A stretch of DNA of 64,000 nt, taken from the NCBI RefSeq assembly GCF_003606345.3, contig NZ_CP031844.2:1116001-1180000 (forward strand), given 5' to 3'. Under the pieces are notes generated by a model. The model had not been told where the DNA came from. It searched no databases and saw nothing but the letters and a program-made list of their open reading frames with translations. The stretch's first letter is position 1. The number at the start of each line of letters is the position of its first letter. The DNA comes from Bartonella krasnovii. GTDB taxonomy: Bacteria > Pseudomonadota > Alphaproteobacteria > Rhizobiales > Rhizobiaceae. Both the position numbers and the translations under genes were made by a program. Of this stretch, positions 48,709 through 59,511 are shown one piece after another.

Positions 48709-50493
48709 TTAAACTATTGCAGCAGCGTCAATCACACGCAGTTGTGGATTGATCGTCCCATTCCAATAGTTCAAACTAAGATGACCAGCTAAATGAATCA
48801 TTTCACCAATATTTCTTGACAGAAAATCACCAAGCGATGTCCCTACAGCACGAAAAGCTATACCTTGCAGTTTTTTACCTTCCACATTAGATACAATGAG
48901 GCGCAAGTGTCCTTTACCAACTTCAGATAGGTTCATTAATCGATGAGAGGGAAGAACAAAAACAGGTGTTGCATTCCCTGTCCCAAAAGGCCCAGCCTTT
49001 TCAAGCAACTCAAATAGTGCTTGATTAACACCAGAAGCAGAAAGAGAACCATCTATACTAAGAGACTTTTTTGCATGTAATTGTGAAACCATAACAGAAA
49101 CTTTTTCTTCTAGCCATTTTCGAAAGCTTTCAATTTTTGTTGATTGAATTGTAATGCCCGCTGCCATACTATGTCCCCCTCCTTTTTCTAATAAATTGAG
49201 TGTAACAGCCTCACGAACGAGTGCCCCTAAATCTATGCCGCTAATTGAGCGTCCCGACCCTACGCCATTTCCATCTTCTTTCAATGCAATAGCAAAAACA
49301 GGACAAAAAAAACGCTCTTTGAGGCGGGAAGCAAGAATACCGATAATCCCCGGATGCCATTCTTTATGGGAAATGACAAGTGATAATGGTGTCTCTTGAT
49401 CTTGATAAAGAGAAGCAATATAAGATTCCGCCTGTGCTAATTGAATGTTCTCCATTTCTTGGCGTTCCTGATTAAGTTGATTTAATTGTTCTGCTATTCT
49501 GTCCGCCTCATCTTTATCCTCACAACTGAGCAAACGTGCCCCCAAAGCTTGGTCGCCAATACGTCCTCCTGCATTAATTCTAGGACCTAACAAAAAACCT
49601 AAATGAAAACTATTAAGCGGCTCGCCTATCCGTGCAACCTTTGTTAAAGCTGCTATCCCAGGATTATGCATAGAGCGAGCAACTTGAAGTCCTTTCATCA
49701 CAAAAGCACGGTTAACCCCCTGTAATGGAACAACATCACATATGGTTGCCAAGGCAACAAGATCAAGCATACTGAGAAGATCAGGCAACGGTCCTTCAAA
49801 TTGTTTTTTTCGTAACAAATGATGAACCCAAGCTAACGTAACAAAGACAACACCCGCCGCACATAAATGCCCTTGTCCAGAAAAATCATCAGGGCGATTA
49901 GGATTGACAAGAGCAACGGCTTCTTGATGAACCTCTGACATTTGATGATGATCTAAAATTACAACATCAGCACCTGCAAGTCTTGCTGCTTTGATGGCTT
50001 CTGAACTGTTCGCCCCACAATCAACCGTAATAATTAAACGGGCACCTTCTTGCACAAGCATCCTCATTGCTTGTTCATTTGGCCCATAGCCTTCAACAAT
50101 ACGATCAGGAATATAAATTTTGACTTCAATCCCAAAATAGCGAAAAAAACGTGCTATGAGTGCTGATGCGCAAGCGCCATCAACATCATAATCACCAAAA
50201 ACAGCAACCTGTTCTTGATTAAGAAGAGCCTTAATAATACGCTCTGTCGCGCATTGCATATCAACAAAACTTTCTGGATCAGGCATGAGCGTACGCAGCG
50301 TTGGATTAATAAAAGCAACAGCTTCAGTTTCATCCACATCTCTTGCCGAGAGAACACGAGACAATTGATCTGGAAAACCAAATTTTTGAGAAATAGCGCG
50401 CGCATTATTGATCCCTTGAATATCAAGAGCATCTAACCAAGCCTGACCACAAGCAGAAGATTCAACATTGAGAAAATAACGAGAGCGCTGCAT
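48709..50493 (-). CDS. recJ: Single-stranded-DNA exonuclease RecJ
   Basis: RecJ is a 5'-3' single-strand exonuclease of recombination and mismatch repair. The 594-aa protein has the DHH phosphoesterase motifs DYDVDGACASALIA, TVDCGANS and VILDHHQM, then the DHHA1 region GGGHSMAAGI and the OB-fold near residues 470-590. The length is normal. An upstream gap of about 300 bases separates it from rplM, which is divergent. Confidence 0.95.
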   Translation of the reverse strand: MQRSRYFLNVESSACGQAWLDALDIQGINNARAISQKFGFPDQLSRVLSARDVDETEAVAFINPTLRTLMPDPESFVDMQCATERIIKALLNQEQVAVFGDYDVDGACASALIARFFRYFGIEVKIYIPDRIVEGYGPNEQAMRMLVQEGARLIITVDCGANSSEAIKAARLAGADVVILDHHQMSEVHQEAVALVNPNRPDDFSGQGHLCAAGVVFVTLAWVHHLLRKKQFEGPLPDLLSMLDLVALATICDVVPLQGVNRAFVMKGLQVARSMHNPGIAALTKVARIGEPLNSFHLGFLLGPRINAGGRIGDQALGARLLSCEDKDEADRIAEQLNQLNQERQEMENIQLAQAESYIASLYQDQETPLSLVISHKEWHPGIIGILASRLKERFFCPVFAIALKEDGNGVGSGRSISGIDLGALVREAVTLNLLEKGGGHSMAAGITIQSTKIESFRKWLEEKVSVMVSQLHAKKSLSIDGSLSASGVNQALFELLEKAGPFGTGNATPVFVLPSHRLMNLSEVGKGHLRLIVSNVEGKKLQGIAFRAVGTSLGDFLSRNIGEMIHLAGHLSLNYWNGTINPQLRVIDAAAIV

Positions 50494-50751
50494 TACTGCT
50501 TATGTTATAATGAAGGCGAATAAAATACAATCACGCGTTCAAGATAAAGCACTCTTTTGCCCCATTCATCCTCAATAAAGTGTACATAAGCGCTTTTCTA
50601 ATAAGTGGTATCAAGATACCTCATTAATAACGCACTGTTTTATAAAGTTTTTATTTTCTCTTGACGTAAATCAAAAGACATTATATCAGAGAAAATAATA
50701 CGCGTTAAATACTTCGCTGTACTAACAATTTTCAACGCAAACAATGAAAAT

Positions 50752-50770
50752 GCCCTCATACTACAAGGGC
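50752..50770 (+). promoter_or_regulatory. Hairpin in the rplM leader
   Basis: GCCCT / AGGGC, a 5-bp stem with a nine-base loop, lies 20 bases before the rplM start and just upstream of the AAAGGA Shine-Dalgarno. It may be a leader hairpin for L13 autoregulation or simply a chance structure. Confidence 0.25.
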
Positions 50771-50790
50771 TTCAATTAAAGGATACTTCT

Positions 50791-51255
50791 ATGGCAACTT
50801 TTTCACAAAAGCCAACTGAAGTGGTGAAAAAATGGGTTATTATTGACGCAGAAAACCTTGTTTTAGGTCGTCTTGCCACATTTGTTGCGAACCGCTTACG
50901 TGGCAAACATAAAGCTACATTTACGCCACATGTTGATGATGGAGACAACGTCATTGTCATCAATGCCGATAAAATAGCTCTTACTGGTAAAAAATATACA
51001 GATAAAAAATATTATTGGCATACCGGCTATATTGGTGGAATCAAAGAACGTACAGCGCGTCAGCTTCTTGAAGGACGTTTTCCCGAACGCGTTATTGAAA
51101 AAGCTGTAGAGCGTATGATTCCGCGTGGTCCCCTTGGTCGCCGTCAATTGAAGAATCTCCGTGTTTATGCTGGAAGCCAACATCCACATGAAGCACAACA
51201 GCCCGAGTCTCTTGACCTTAGTGCTTTAAACCGCAAAAACAAAAGGATTGCTTGA
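50791..51255 (+). CDS. rplM: 50S ribosomal protein L13
   Basis: L13 is an early-assembly protein of the large subunit. The 154-aa protein shows [16 protein letters not shown] near the start, [14 protein letters not shown], and the conserved [12 protein letters not shown] region near residue 110. It is the first gene of the rplM-rpsI operon, with rpsI beginning two bases after its stop. Confidence 0.97.
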   Translation: MATFSQKPTEVVKKWVIIDAENLVLGRLATFVANRLRGKHKATFTPHVDDGDNVIVINADKIALTGKKYTDKKYYWHTGYIGGIKERTARQLLEGRFPERVIEKAVERMIPRGPLGRRQLKNLRVYAGSQHPHEAQQPESLDLSALNRKNKRIA

Positions 51256-51257
51256 TT

Positions 51258-51743
51258 ATGGCTGAAATTAATTCTCTTGCTGAGCTCAGTGTCGTAACAA
51301 ATACTGTAGAAACTCATGAAAATGTCGCTCCCATCCATGTACAAAAGCTTGATTCACAAGGGCGTGCCTATGCAACAGGAAAACGTAAAGATGCTGTTGC
51401 TCGTGTATGGATTAAACCAGGTTCTGGAAAAATTACCATTAACAACAAAGAATTTGACAAATATTTTGCTCGTCCTGTTTTGAGAATGATTCTTCGTCAA
51501 CCAATTGTTGCAACAAATAGGGAGACCCAATTTGATATTATTGCAACCGTTGCAGGTGGTGGCCTTTCTGGACAAGCTGGTGCAGTACGCCATGGTATTT
51601 CAAAAGCTTTAACCTATTACGAACCAGAACTTCGCCCAATTTTGAAAAAAGGGGGATTCCTTACCCGCGATAGTCGTGTCGTTGAACGTAAAAAATACGG
51701 TAAAGCAAAAGCGCGTCGTTCTTTCCAGTTTTCGAAACGTTAA
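51258..51743 (+). CDS. rpsI: 30S ribosomal protein S9
   Basis: S9 contacts P-site tRNA through its tail. The 161-aa protein has a non-conserved 35-residue extension, then [33 protein letters not shown] and the basic end [15 protein letters not shown] opens the frame at 51252 inside rplM; the ATG at 51258 is the natural start. A rho-independent terminator follows. Confidence 0.97.
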   Translation: MAEINSLAELSVVTNTVETHENVAPIHVQKLDSQGRAYATGKRKDAVARVWIKPGSGKITINNKEFDKYFARPVLRMILRQPIVATNRETQFDIIATVAGGGLSGQAGAVRHGISKALTYYEPELRPILKKGGFLTRDSRVVERKKYGKAKARRSFQFSKR

Positions 51744-51767
51744 TTTCAATATTTGTGCAATATATGG

Positions 51768-51793
51768 AGCCCCGTTTTCATCGGGGCTTTTTT
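51768..51793 (+). terminator. Rho-independent terminator of rplM-rpsI
   Basis: AGCCCCG / CGGGGCT with a seven-base loop and a run of six T, 25 bases after the rpsI stop. Confidence 0.9.
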
Positions 51794-52039
51794 CGCCCTG
51801 CTAAAACAGATTTTTAGATAAATGTAGGAATAAATCTATACCGCTTAGAAGAAAACAAGAGCAAAAAACAACCACTTCTCTTAAGACAAAAACTAAAAAA
51901 TCAAAATTTTCTTTCAATTTTTCAAGTCTGTTTTGATAACTTAAATATATCTACCTGCTAAAATACAAAAATACGTGCACGATAACTTTAGCAACTCATA
52001 CGCTTTTCAACGTCTTTTTCTATCAGCACTTTAAAAACT

Positions 52040-52405
52040 CTAGTCCACAAAATGCTTTACCATTGTGATAAAATGGGGGACAGAAATAGGCTTTGACATA
52101 TATTCTTCACATCCACTGGCACGAATTCGTTCCTCATCTCCCTTCATAGCAAAAGCTGTTACAGCAACAACAGGGATTGATCTCAGTTCCTCATCTTCTT
52201 TTAATTGTTTAATAACATCTATTCCAGAGACCTCTGGCAACTGAATATCCACAAGGATAAGAGATGGCATCGATGAACGCGCTAAATCTAATGCCATAAG
52301 ACCATTACGTGTTTCAACCGTTTCATAGCCACTCGCTTCTACAAGATCACGGAATAACTTCATATTAAGCTCATTATCTTCCACGATCATGACTTTCTTT
52401 GACAT
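52040..52405 (-). CDS. divK: Single-domain response regulator DivK
   Basis: DivK is a polar single-domain response regulator that controls CtrA through PleC/DivJ and DivL in alphaproteobacteria. The 121-aa protein has the DNELNM segment after the acidic pocket, the phospho-acceptor Asp53 in [21 protein letters not shown] and the conserved lysine in MSKPISV. The frame opens at 52459, but a good Shine-Dalgarno (GGCGGAG) precedes MSKKVMIVE at 52405. pleD, often directly downstream of divK, is not here. A degraded second copy of this 5' region lies at 53735-54240. Confidence 0.94.
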   Translation of the reverse strand: MSKKVMIVEDNELNMKLFRDLVEASGYETVETRNGLMALDLARSSMPSLILVDIQLPEVSGIDVIKQLKEDEELRSIPVVAVTAFAMKGDEERIRASGCEEYMSKPISVPHFITMVKHFVD

Positions 52406-52893
52406 TCGTATAACTCCGCCCTTCTCAGATAAAATAAAGAAATAGAAATGAATCCACATTCTCTTTGTTTAAGATAAAATGATAAAAAAAATTGTAAACT
52501 ACAAAGAGACAAAAAGCTTCCAATAAAAGAGTTTTTACGAATATTTGTAAGACGCATCACTATGATTTTTCAGTTTATCAGAATGAAAATTCACAATAAC
52601 CATGATTATATTGCTCTGTATTTTTTAGTAGATACACAAAGTTTATGGATATCTCAATTAAAGCAGATGATAACCCTGTTACTTTTGCAAAAAGATATAT
52701 ATTTTTATCATAGAAAAAATATCAACTACAAACTTAGTTCAAATGCATATTTTGAAGAGAAAAAAATTAATTAGCTGTTAAAAGCAGCTGATTATTTAAA
52801 TTTAATCCCCTTTACACTGCTATCATACAAACAATATCTTAATGATATAAAAGGATAAATTTATCAATATCATTAAACATAAAAAATAAATAA
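52406..52893. other. Intergenic region upstream of divK
   Basis: About 490 AT-rich bases. The part from 52406 to about 52775 has a clear counterpart at 53905-54240, so it is the duplicated divK promoter region. No separate gene is seen. Confidence 0.45.
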
Positions 52894-52914
52894 ACCGTGA
52901 TTAGACATCACGGT
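52894..52914 (-). terminator. Rho-independent terminator of the gene at 52959
   Basis: ACCGTGAT / ATCACGGT with a five-base loop. On the minus strand it is followed by TTTATTTATTTTTTA and lies 45 bases downstream of the stop of the small membrane-protein gene. Confidence 0.75.
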
Positions 52915-52958
52915 CTATTTAATAAAAAACATTTAATAACAGAATAATTTAAAGCTCA

Positions 52959-53321
52959 TCAAGGATTAAGAGCCCATGCACTATGAGCAATAGCATCAAA
53001 CGCTCTTCCACCTGTCGCTCTATTAGCGCTCGGTGGCTTTCTCGTAAAGAAATATACAAGATATGCGATTAAACCAAAAAGCGCGGCCTCCATTCCCATT
53101 AAAGCTACAACTTTTTGGATATTTTTTTCAGCACCTTGTCCTCCAAATTGATTCATAATCATATTAATAGCTTTAGTAACCCCATTTTCTTGTGTCATTA
53201 CAGAAATGAAACCAGTATTTTGAAATCGATCATTTAAAGAATCGGCATTAGCACCCAAAACCTGTGAAAAGAAAATAGCCATTGCAACAACATACAATAT
53301 ACAATGCTTAAATATTTTCAT
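52959..53321 (-). CDS. Small secreted or membrane protein, unknown
   Basis: A 120-aa protein not recognised. A signal peptide (about residues 1-27, ending near GANA) is followed by a helical stretch and a hydrophobic helix near 73-90 (GMEAALFGLIAYLVYFF), then a short basic tail. Two ATG codons follow the GTG that opens the frame; the one at 53321 has AGGTGG at suitable spacing. It has its own terminator and lies between intact divK and its relic copy. Confidence 0.6.
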   Translation of the reverse strand: MKIFKHCILYVVAMAIFFSQVLGANADSLNDRFQNTGFISVMTQENGVTKAINMIMNQFGGQGAEKNIQKVVALMGMEAALFGLIAYLVYFFTRKPPSANRATGGRAFDAIAHSAWALNP

Positions 53322-55191
53322 CATAACCACCTATATACCATTTAATAAAATAAATTATCTTTACTGTATCCTCTAAACAAAAAACTCCGCATCATCTATT
53401 GATAATGTCTATTTATCTTCTGAGAAGAAGAGTATAATACAAAATATTAATAATAAGTTTATTTTAATTATTGTTTTATATTATATAATATTTATAATTA
53501 ACACAATACATATTTATTTGCCATTGTCAATTATTTAATTTGTGTTTTAATATAATATAGTTAAAATATTATATTGTTGTTTTTTGTTGCACATAATATT
53601 TTTTAATATAGAACAATAATTTTTTTATTTATAAAAAATATTTTACTGAAATATTCTAATATAATAATTTTTCTTATTATAGATTGAAAAGAAATAAGCA
53701 AATCGCGTAAAACTTAGCGCACACACAAGCTTAGCTCTTTGATTGGAAAAGCTAAAGGAACAAGATGAGAGATGACATTGATAAACACGCCAACTTTAAT
53801 CCATAAAGCCATTAAAACGTTTCAACAATTTTACGACATTTTGTTTCTACAGGATTACGGAATAACCCTAATTTGAGTTTATTATTTTCCATTATTATGC
53901 TTTTGATATCGATATAACTTCATCCTTCTCAAATAAAAGAGAGAAATAGATAATAAATACACACACTCTCCACTCAAGATAAAACGATAAAAAAATCAAT
54001 AACACCTAATAGAAGCATTTTCTCGTAAATATTTGTAATGCTCAGCATTATGTTTCTTCAGTTTATAACAACAAAATCCACTATAGATGTAAAATTGTTA
54101 TCGTATATTTTTAGGTAAATATGCAAAATTTATGGTTCCCAATGAATCCATATTTTTATCGTAGAAAAGCTATCAATCATAAAATTTAACTCAAATGTGC
54201 ACATTGAAAAAGAAAAAACTTAAGTAACTTTGATATACATAGAGTTTTTTGATTTGTAAGCAACCGGTAGTTTATATGCTAATCAAAATTTATTCTTATG
54301 TTCTCTTAAACGTTTTTATTATACATCAATATGAGCTATGTAATAATAAATCAAAAAAGAGCTTACTATATAATTTAAAATAAAACTTCAGAATGAATCA
54401 CACACTATCCATACACTGTTAAAAGCAAAAGTAGTCATAATACTGGAAAATAGAAAGCTCATTATAAATACTCATATTGCCACGGTATTTATTTTTTCCT
54501 TATATAATTTTTAAAAATTTTAGTAAAAAAATATAAATGATACGCGAAAAAATTCTCAATCTTTTCAAGATTTATATCTAAAATCACACCATTTTAATAC
54601 TAACCATTAAAATTATATGATCATTTATTTTACAACATAACATGAAAGCATTATTTTTGTTTAGTAAAAAAGAAACTGTCTAGATTTATTTTTCTATTTA
54701 TTTCTTTAGTAAAAATTAAAAACATAATTTTATTATTTATTACTGTAATCTATATATTAACAATAAAAAATAAATAACAATTATCGATTTTTTTATAAAG
54801 TTATTTTTACTATAAAATTCATGAAATGATGACTCACCTCAATAAGTTTTTATCCTTCTCTTGGTTTACAAAAAACACTAGAAATACATTTTTATGACGT
54901 TATTGAATCAATCTTGTTACAATTCATCGTCTTACCATTCGTTTTTGGCATCAAACTGCCATCTAACTCAAATAAAATTGATCTGAAATCAAGCCATTAT
55001 CTCTGGCTTCTGTTCTCCCTTACTAACAGCTGTGAGAACATGCCAATATTACTCATCAATATATTTAACAAAAAAACACCGCTGTATAAATTTTATAGGC
55101 CTTATAGCGTCGGCATAAATAACAATATTTTACAGCACAATAAAATTATTCGCTCAATTTTTTATTTTTATACATCAGGCAGACTTTTGCA
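53322..55191. other. 1.9 kb AT-rich gene desert with a divK relic
   Basis: Extremely AT-rich, with no open frame of recognisable content except the divK-like relic inside it at 53735-54240. It probably represents duplicated and decayed DNA. Short open frames such as the one at 54914-55234 look like chance. Confidence 0.45.
53735..54240 (-). pseudogene. Degraded copy of the divK 5' half and upstream region
   Basis: Sequence along 53735-54240 aligns by eye with 52270-52775, which holds the divK start and upstream region. Pairs of nearly matching text include CCATAAAGCCATTA/CCATAAGACCATTA and GATTACGGAATAAC/GATCACGGAATAAC. On the minus strand the relic reads ENNKLKLGLFRNPVET and then a stop, against [15 protein letters not shown] in DivK. 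Start, frame and phosphorylation site are lost. Boundaries are approximate. Confidence 0.65.
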
Positions 55192-55962
55192 TTATCCCCC
55201 TAATCCATTAAATTTACGCATTGTTTTCTTATAGACCATAAAAGTCATGGCAATAGAAAGAAAAGTGCTCAACAGAAGATATCCGATATTCCATTCATTT
55301 TTACCAAAAAGGAATGATACAGGAAGGGAAGCAGAAAAAGCTAGAGGCAGCAAAAACAGCAGCCATTTCACAAGATTTAAGGGATAGATTGCTATGGGGA
55401 TAAAGGAAAGTTGGTAAAGCATTGCATGAAAATAAGCGACAGGCATCTTACGGTTGGTCATGAATGTTATAAAGTTGAACATCATGAAAAAGCACATGTT
55501 TACGATAAAGGCACAACCAATTGCAATGATAAAGGAAAACCATTTCAGCTTTATTTCCGACATATCTGGTAGAGAGACAAATGAATAAGCACTCACACCA
55601 ACAATCGAAAATTTGATCAGATAAAGAGGTCTGCACCAGCCAAGCAAGATTAACAGCCAAATTGAAACAGGCTTTGTCAAATAGCCCTCAATTTTACCTT
55701 CTGCTACTTTTTCAAAAAATGTTTCAATAGAACTGGTAAAAATATTCAAAAATATTCCAAGTAAAATGAAGACAACAAAGATAAAATGAATTTCATCTCT
55801 GCTATAGCTCCCAATATTTCCTGAAAAGCAAGAAATTCTGTCAATAAAGGTGAATTGAATAAAATAATAGCACAGAGAAAGAATAAATTCTCCAATGAAG
55901 TTTTTACCGTAAACAAGTTGTCGGCGCATATTCATACCGATAAAATAAAGAATTATTTTCAT
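55192..55962 (-). CDS. ABC-2 family exporter permease
   Basis: A 256-aa membrane protein with six hydrophobic helices, of the ABC-2 permease type that comes in pairs with another permease and one ATPase (DUF990-like). An amino-terminal segment DRISCFSGNIG and the EKVAEGKIEGYLTKPVSIWL loop resemble those of the second permease (VKEGQLEVYLTKPFSYM). The ATG at 55962 has GGGGATGAG just upstream and follows the stop of the other permease by one base; a start at 55980 would overlap it. Substrate is unknown. The ATPase gene upstream is broken, so the transporter may be inactive. Confidence 0.8.
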   Translation of the reverse strand: MKIILYFIGMNMRRQLVYGKNFIGEFILSLCYYFIQFTFIDRISCFSGNIGSYSRDEIHFIFVVFILLGIFLNIFTSSIETFFEKVAEGKIEGYLTKPVSIWLLILLGWCRPLYLIKFSIVGVSAYSFVSLPDMSEIKLKWFSFIIAIGCAFIVNMCFFMMFNFITFMTNRKMPVAYFHAMLYQLSFIPIAIYPLNLVKWLLFLLPLAFSASLPVSFLFGKNEWNIGYLLLSTFLSIAMTFMVYKKTMRKFNGLGG

Positions 55963-55963
55963 C

Positions 55964-56803
55964 TCATCCCCCTGCTCCATGATACGCTTTCATTCCTTTT
56001 TTCCAGACAAGATGAATAAAAAATAAAAGACACAAAATATAAAAAGTACTCCCCAACATAAATTGTTGAAACACAGCTAGTTTTTTTGTGGAGAGGAATT
56101 CAGCAGGGGCTGATATGATGAAACGATAAGGATTAAACTGCATCAATGGAATAAGCCATGTTGGCCAAAAAGAGGGAGGTAAAAGGGTACCGCCAAGAAG
56201 TGCTGAACTGAGAATACTAAAAGAGAGCAAGATATTGTATTCAATCACCCAGAAACTCAATAAGGCAATGGCAAAGGAGAGAAAAAAACACAGCAATTGT
56301 GAGAGAACAAAAATGAGAAAAAATAACAGAAAAGCTATGATCAATCCTAAAATATTTTCATAGGATAAAATAAGCTTTATAGTAAAAAGAGCGATTAAAG
56401 GAATGGTATAGAGCACACTCTCACCCAAAAAGGGCAACAGCATTTGTGTCATGTAACTGAATGGTTTGGTGAGATAGACTTCTAATTGACCTTCTTTCAC
56501 ATGTTTAGAGAAAGATTGAATAATTCCATAACCATTATTTAAGCGTGAGAATACTAAGGCAAAGGCGTAATAATACATCATATCATGAAAGCCAAAACCG
56601 TTTATGTTGTCGCCCGTATCAGAAAAAAGTGCATTCCACAACAGAAGTTGAATCATGAAAGGCGAGAGCGTCCCCATGACAAAATCAGTAAAAAACATTG
56701 CTCTGTCACTGAGGATGGTGAGCAGTCCGTTTTTGGCAAAGAGAAACAGAGCAAAGCAATGGTTAGATAAATTCTTTAAATTTAACACGGAGCATCTCTT
56801 CAA
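55964..56803 (-). CDS. ABC-2 family exporter permease
   Basis: A 279-aa protein with six hydrophobic helices and the conserved loop VKEGQLEVYLTKPFSYM, homologous to the permease encoded downstream. The frame opens at a TTG (56803) that overlaps the 3' end of the ATPase gene by 41 bases; a GTG at 56788 is another possible start, so the start is uncertain. Both permeases form one run with the ATPase remnant on the minus strand. Confidence 0.78.
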   Translation of the reverse strand: MKRCSVLNLKNLSNHCFALFLFAKNGLLTILSDRAMFFTDFVMGTLSPFMIQLLLWNALFSDTGDNINGFGFHDMMYYYAFALVFSRLNNGYGIIQSFSKHVKEGQLEVYLTKPFSYMTQMLLPFLGESVLYTIPLIALFTIKLILSYENILGLIIAFLLFFLIFVLSQLLCFFLSFAIALLSFWVIEYNILLSFSILSSALLGGTLLPPSFWPTWLIPLMQFNPYRFIISAPAEFLSTKKLAVFQQFMLGSTFYILCLLFFIHLVWKKGMKAYHGAGG

Positions 56804-57781
56804 GTGAGGGAGTGAATACAGAAAACGGACAGTTAAGTTCTGTTACGATTTCTCTTATGAAACGTGAAACATCTTCATGCAACAGTGAAATCTCGAGTGT
56901 ACATTTTTCATTGTTAAAGTGTTTCTCTTGTAAAGGAGCAGACAATTTTATGGCGAGTTCATCAATATTTTTTATAAGGGTTGAGGGTGTTGGCAAATGT
57001 TCACAAAAAACAGTTATTCTCACACAAGAAGGGATCATCTCTTTAAGCCTATCCATAGTGCCATGAAACTGCTTCTTTCCTTTATGCAAAAGAATAATAT
57101 CATCAACATAGCCATCAATATCTCCCATATCATGACTGGTGATGATATATCCTAAACCTTGCTCTCTTTTTAGTTTTTTAAGCAGCTCTCTGATTTCATG
57201 TTTGGAGGTAATATCAAGACCAATGGTTGGTTCATCTAAAAACAACAGCTTAGGTCTAAAGGACAAATTAAACGCCAATTCACTTTTTACTCTCTCACCA
57301 AGGCTTAGCATACGCACGGGTTTATCCATGATATGCTCAATGTCTAATAACTCTGTGATTTCTTTAAGATCACGGATAAAAGAGTTCCGTTTAAGGTCTA
57401 TAAGGGTTGAACCATTCCTAGACTATAGCGTAAGGGTAAATCCCACCATAAGCAATTTTTGTGACCAAAGACTACGCCAAGAGACTTAAACAAATCTTTT
57501 TTCGTTTTATAAGGATTAACTCCTAAGACTTTGACATCCCCCTCATCAGCGGCTTGTATACCAGAAAGTATTTTAATCAATGTTGATTTTCCGGCTCCAT
57601 TAGGTCCAACAATGGCGAGTGATTGCCCTGAAAAAAGGGTGAAACTAATATCTTTTAGCACGTGATGATTTCTATAGGTTGGCTTAAAAAGAGAAACCAC
57701 CTTGTTTATAAAACCAGGTGCACTGTCTACGCTGCGGTATATTTTTGAGACCTTGTTAAGATTAATCAATAATGATCTCAT
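56763..57781 (-). pseudogene. Frameshifted ATPase of the ABC-2 exporter
   Basis: Two frames together make one ABC ATPase of about 330 aa. The upstream piece (57781 to 57398) has the Walker A GPNGAGKSTLIKIL and the Q-loop region VVFGHKNCLWWDLP. The downstream piece (to 56763) has the signature MLSLGERVKSELA, Walker B LLFLDEPTIGLD and the switch histidine in ITSHD. The frame changes near 57405, where a small indel puts TAG after MVQPL; beyond it STLIDLKRNSF continues in the other frame. All ATPase motifs survive, so the break looks recent. Confidence 0.8.
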
Positions 57782-58286
57782 CAGACACTCCTCATTTCAA
57801 CTTATCCCTCTTGGAACATTTCCATAATCTTTCAGAAAAACGAACAGAAGAATAATTGATCATTGAAAGGTGCACTTTGCTCATAAGTTCTCATTGTATA
57901 AGCAAAGGTACAAACCGTAAATCTATAGATATACTCAACCCCACCGCTAGCAGGATAAACTTCCTTGAAAACAACAATTTGTTGAGAAGCTGTTCTCCCT
58001 AAGAGTTCCTGTAAAAGTCTTCAATTATTTCCCATGAAAAAATTAAAAATTGCCATCACTTTTTCAGTCAATATCCTTCAGACTTTATCTCATTCATCTT
58101 CCTGAACCAACATGCCTCCCCAATATATCACCTCTATAGATAATTCAAAAGAGCAGCTTCATAAGCCCAAGATTATCGAAGATACACCAATTTAGAAATA
58201 ACAATACAACCAATATGGACAAAGAACTGTAGGAATAAAATTGATAATATTTAAAAGTTCATCACTCAAAAACAAATGAAGTTTTT
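57782..58286. other. Intergenic region between ABC exporter and rluC
   Basis: About 500 AT-rich bases without recognisable genes or strong hairpins. It should contain the promoter of the ABC exporter genes. Confidence 0.4.
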
Positions 58287-59270
58287 TTATTCTGTTTCAG
58301 CATCACTCTCATTAAAAGACAAAAGATTAAAACTTTGGACCATATGAGGGGGTAAAGGTGCAACAATATCCAATATGCCTCCTGAAGGATGAGGAATACG
58401 AATACGACGTGCATGAAGGTGAAGGCGGTTTTGTATGCCTCCTGGTAATGTCCAATTACTATCAGAAAAAAAATACTTTGAATCGCCAATGATAGGATGA
58501 TCCATATGGGCAGCATGCACACGGAGCTGATGTGTTCTCCCCGTATAAGGTTCCATTTCAAGCCACGAAAGAGCCCGTCCACGCGACTCTAAAACGCGGT
58601 AATATGAAACCGCATGATGCGAATCCGGCTCCCCATGGTCACAAACACGCATTTTATCACCTTGTGCCGTCATTTCCTTAACCATCCACGTTGAAATTTT
58701 ATCCTGTTTTTTTTTAGGAACACCCCGAACCAACGCCCAATAAGTCTTTTTTGTTTCCCGCTCTCTAAAAGCAGCTGTTAAGGCCTGTGCAGCTCCCCTG
58801 GAGCGAGCAACAATAAGCACCCCCGATGTCTCACGATCAAGACGATGAACCAAACGTGGCTTTTCACCTTTTTTATTGCGCCATACCTCAAGCATACTGT
58901 CTATATGACGTGTTAAACCAGAGCCTCCTTGTACAGCAAGACCTGCTGGTTTGTTAAAAACAAAAACCTTTGGATCTTCATAGAGCAACATTTTTTTTAA
59001 AATGACTCCATCATCTTTCCCACGAATTGTCTTATCCGTTATAGGAAGGCTTATCGTATCATCAAGAGGGAGAGGTGGAACACGAACAGACTGTCCCATA
59101 CAAAGACGCGTATCGGCTTTAACACGTCCACCATCAACCCGTATCTGGCCAGAACGCAACAATTTTTGCAAAGCTCCAAATCCAAGTCCTGGATAATGCG
59201 CTTTAAACCAACGATCTAAACGCATTCCATTTTCATCTGTCTCAATTTTTTTTATTTCTACGCCTGCCAT
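58287..59270 (-). CDS. rluC: 23S rRNA pseudouridine synthase, RluC/RluD family
   Basis: Converts specific uridines of 23S rRNA to pseudouridine. The 327-aa protein has an amino-terminal S4-like RNA-binding domain (LQKLLRSGQIRVDGGRVK) and the catalytic domain with the aspartate in RLVHRLDRETSGVLIVAR, followed by EPYTGRTHQLRVHAAHM. RluC is the best guess; RluD-like targets cannot be excluded. Confidence 0.9.
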   Translation of the reverse strand: MAGVEIKKIETDENGMRLDRWFKAHYPGLGFGALQKLLRSGQIRVDGGRVKADTRLCMGQSVRVPPLPLDDTISLPITDKTIRGKDDGVILKKMLLYEDPKVFVFNKPAGLAVQGGSGLTRHIDSMLEVWRNKKGEKPRLVHRLDRETSGVLIVARSRGAAQALTAAFRERETKKTYWALVRGVPKKKQDKISTWMVKEMTAQGDKMRVCDHGEPDSHHAVSYYRVLESRGRALSWLEMEPYTGRTHQLRVHAAHMDHPIIGDSKYFFSDSNWTLPGGIQNRLHLHARRIRIPHPSGGILDIVAPLPPHMVQSFNLLSFNESDAETE

Positions 59271-59511
59271 AAAAGTTCCCTTACCTGATAATTTTCACCG
59301 CCCAATATTTATTTTTTTCTGATAATTTTATTGATCTATTTTTTCATCTTTATAAACACAAAAATTCATATTCTCGTTGGCTTTATCACACCATATTACA
59401 ATGAGTATCCAAATTTGCCTTTTCTTAACGTTCAATTTTTATTAGCTAGAAATTCAAGTGTTATAAAAATCAACAGCCTTTACGCTTAACAGCGAATGGA
59501 GATTATTAATA

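Noticed and set aside
52562..52774. 70-codon frame upstream of divK
   Set aside because: Lies in the duplicated divK upstream region, and the second copy does not keep the frame.
54914..55234. 106-codon plus-strand frame in the gene desert
   Set aside because: Composition of random AT-rich DNA and overlap with the end of the permease gene on the other strand.
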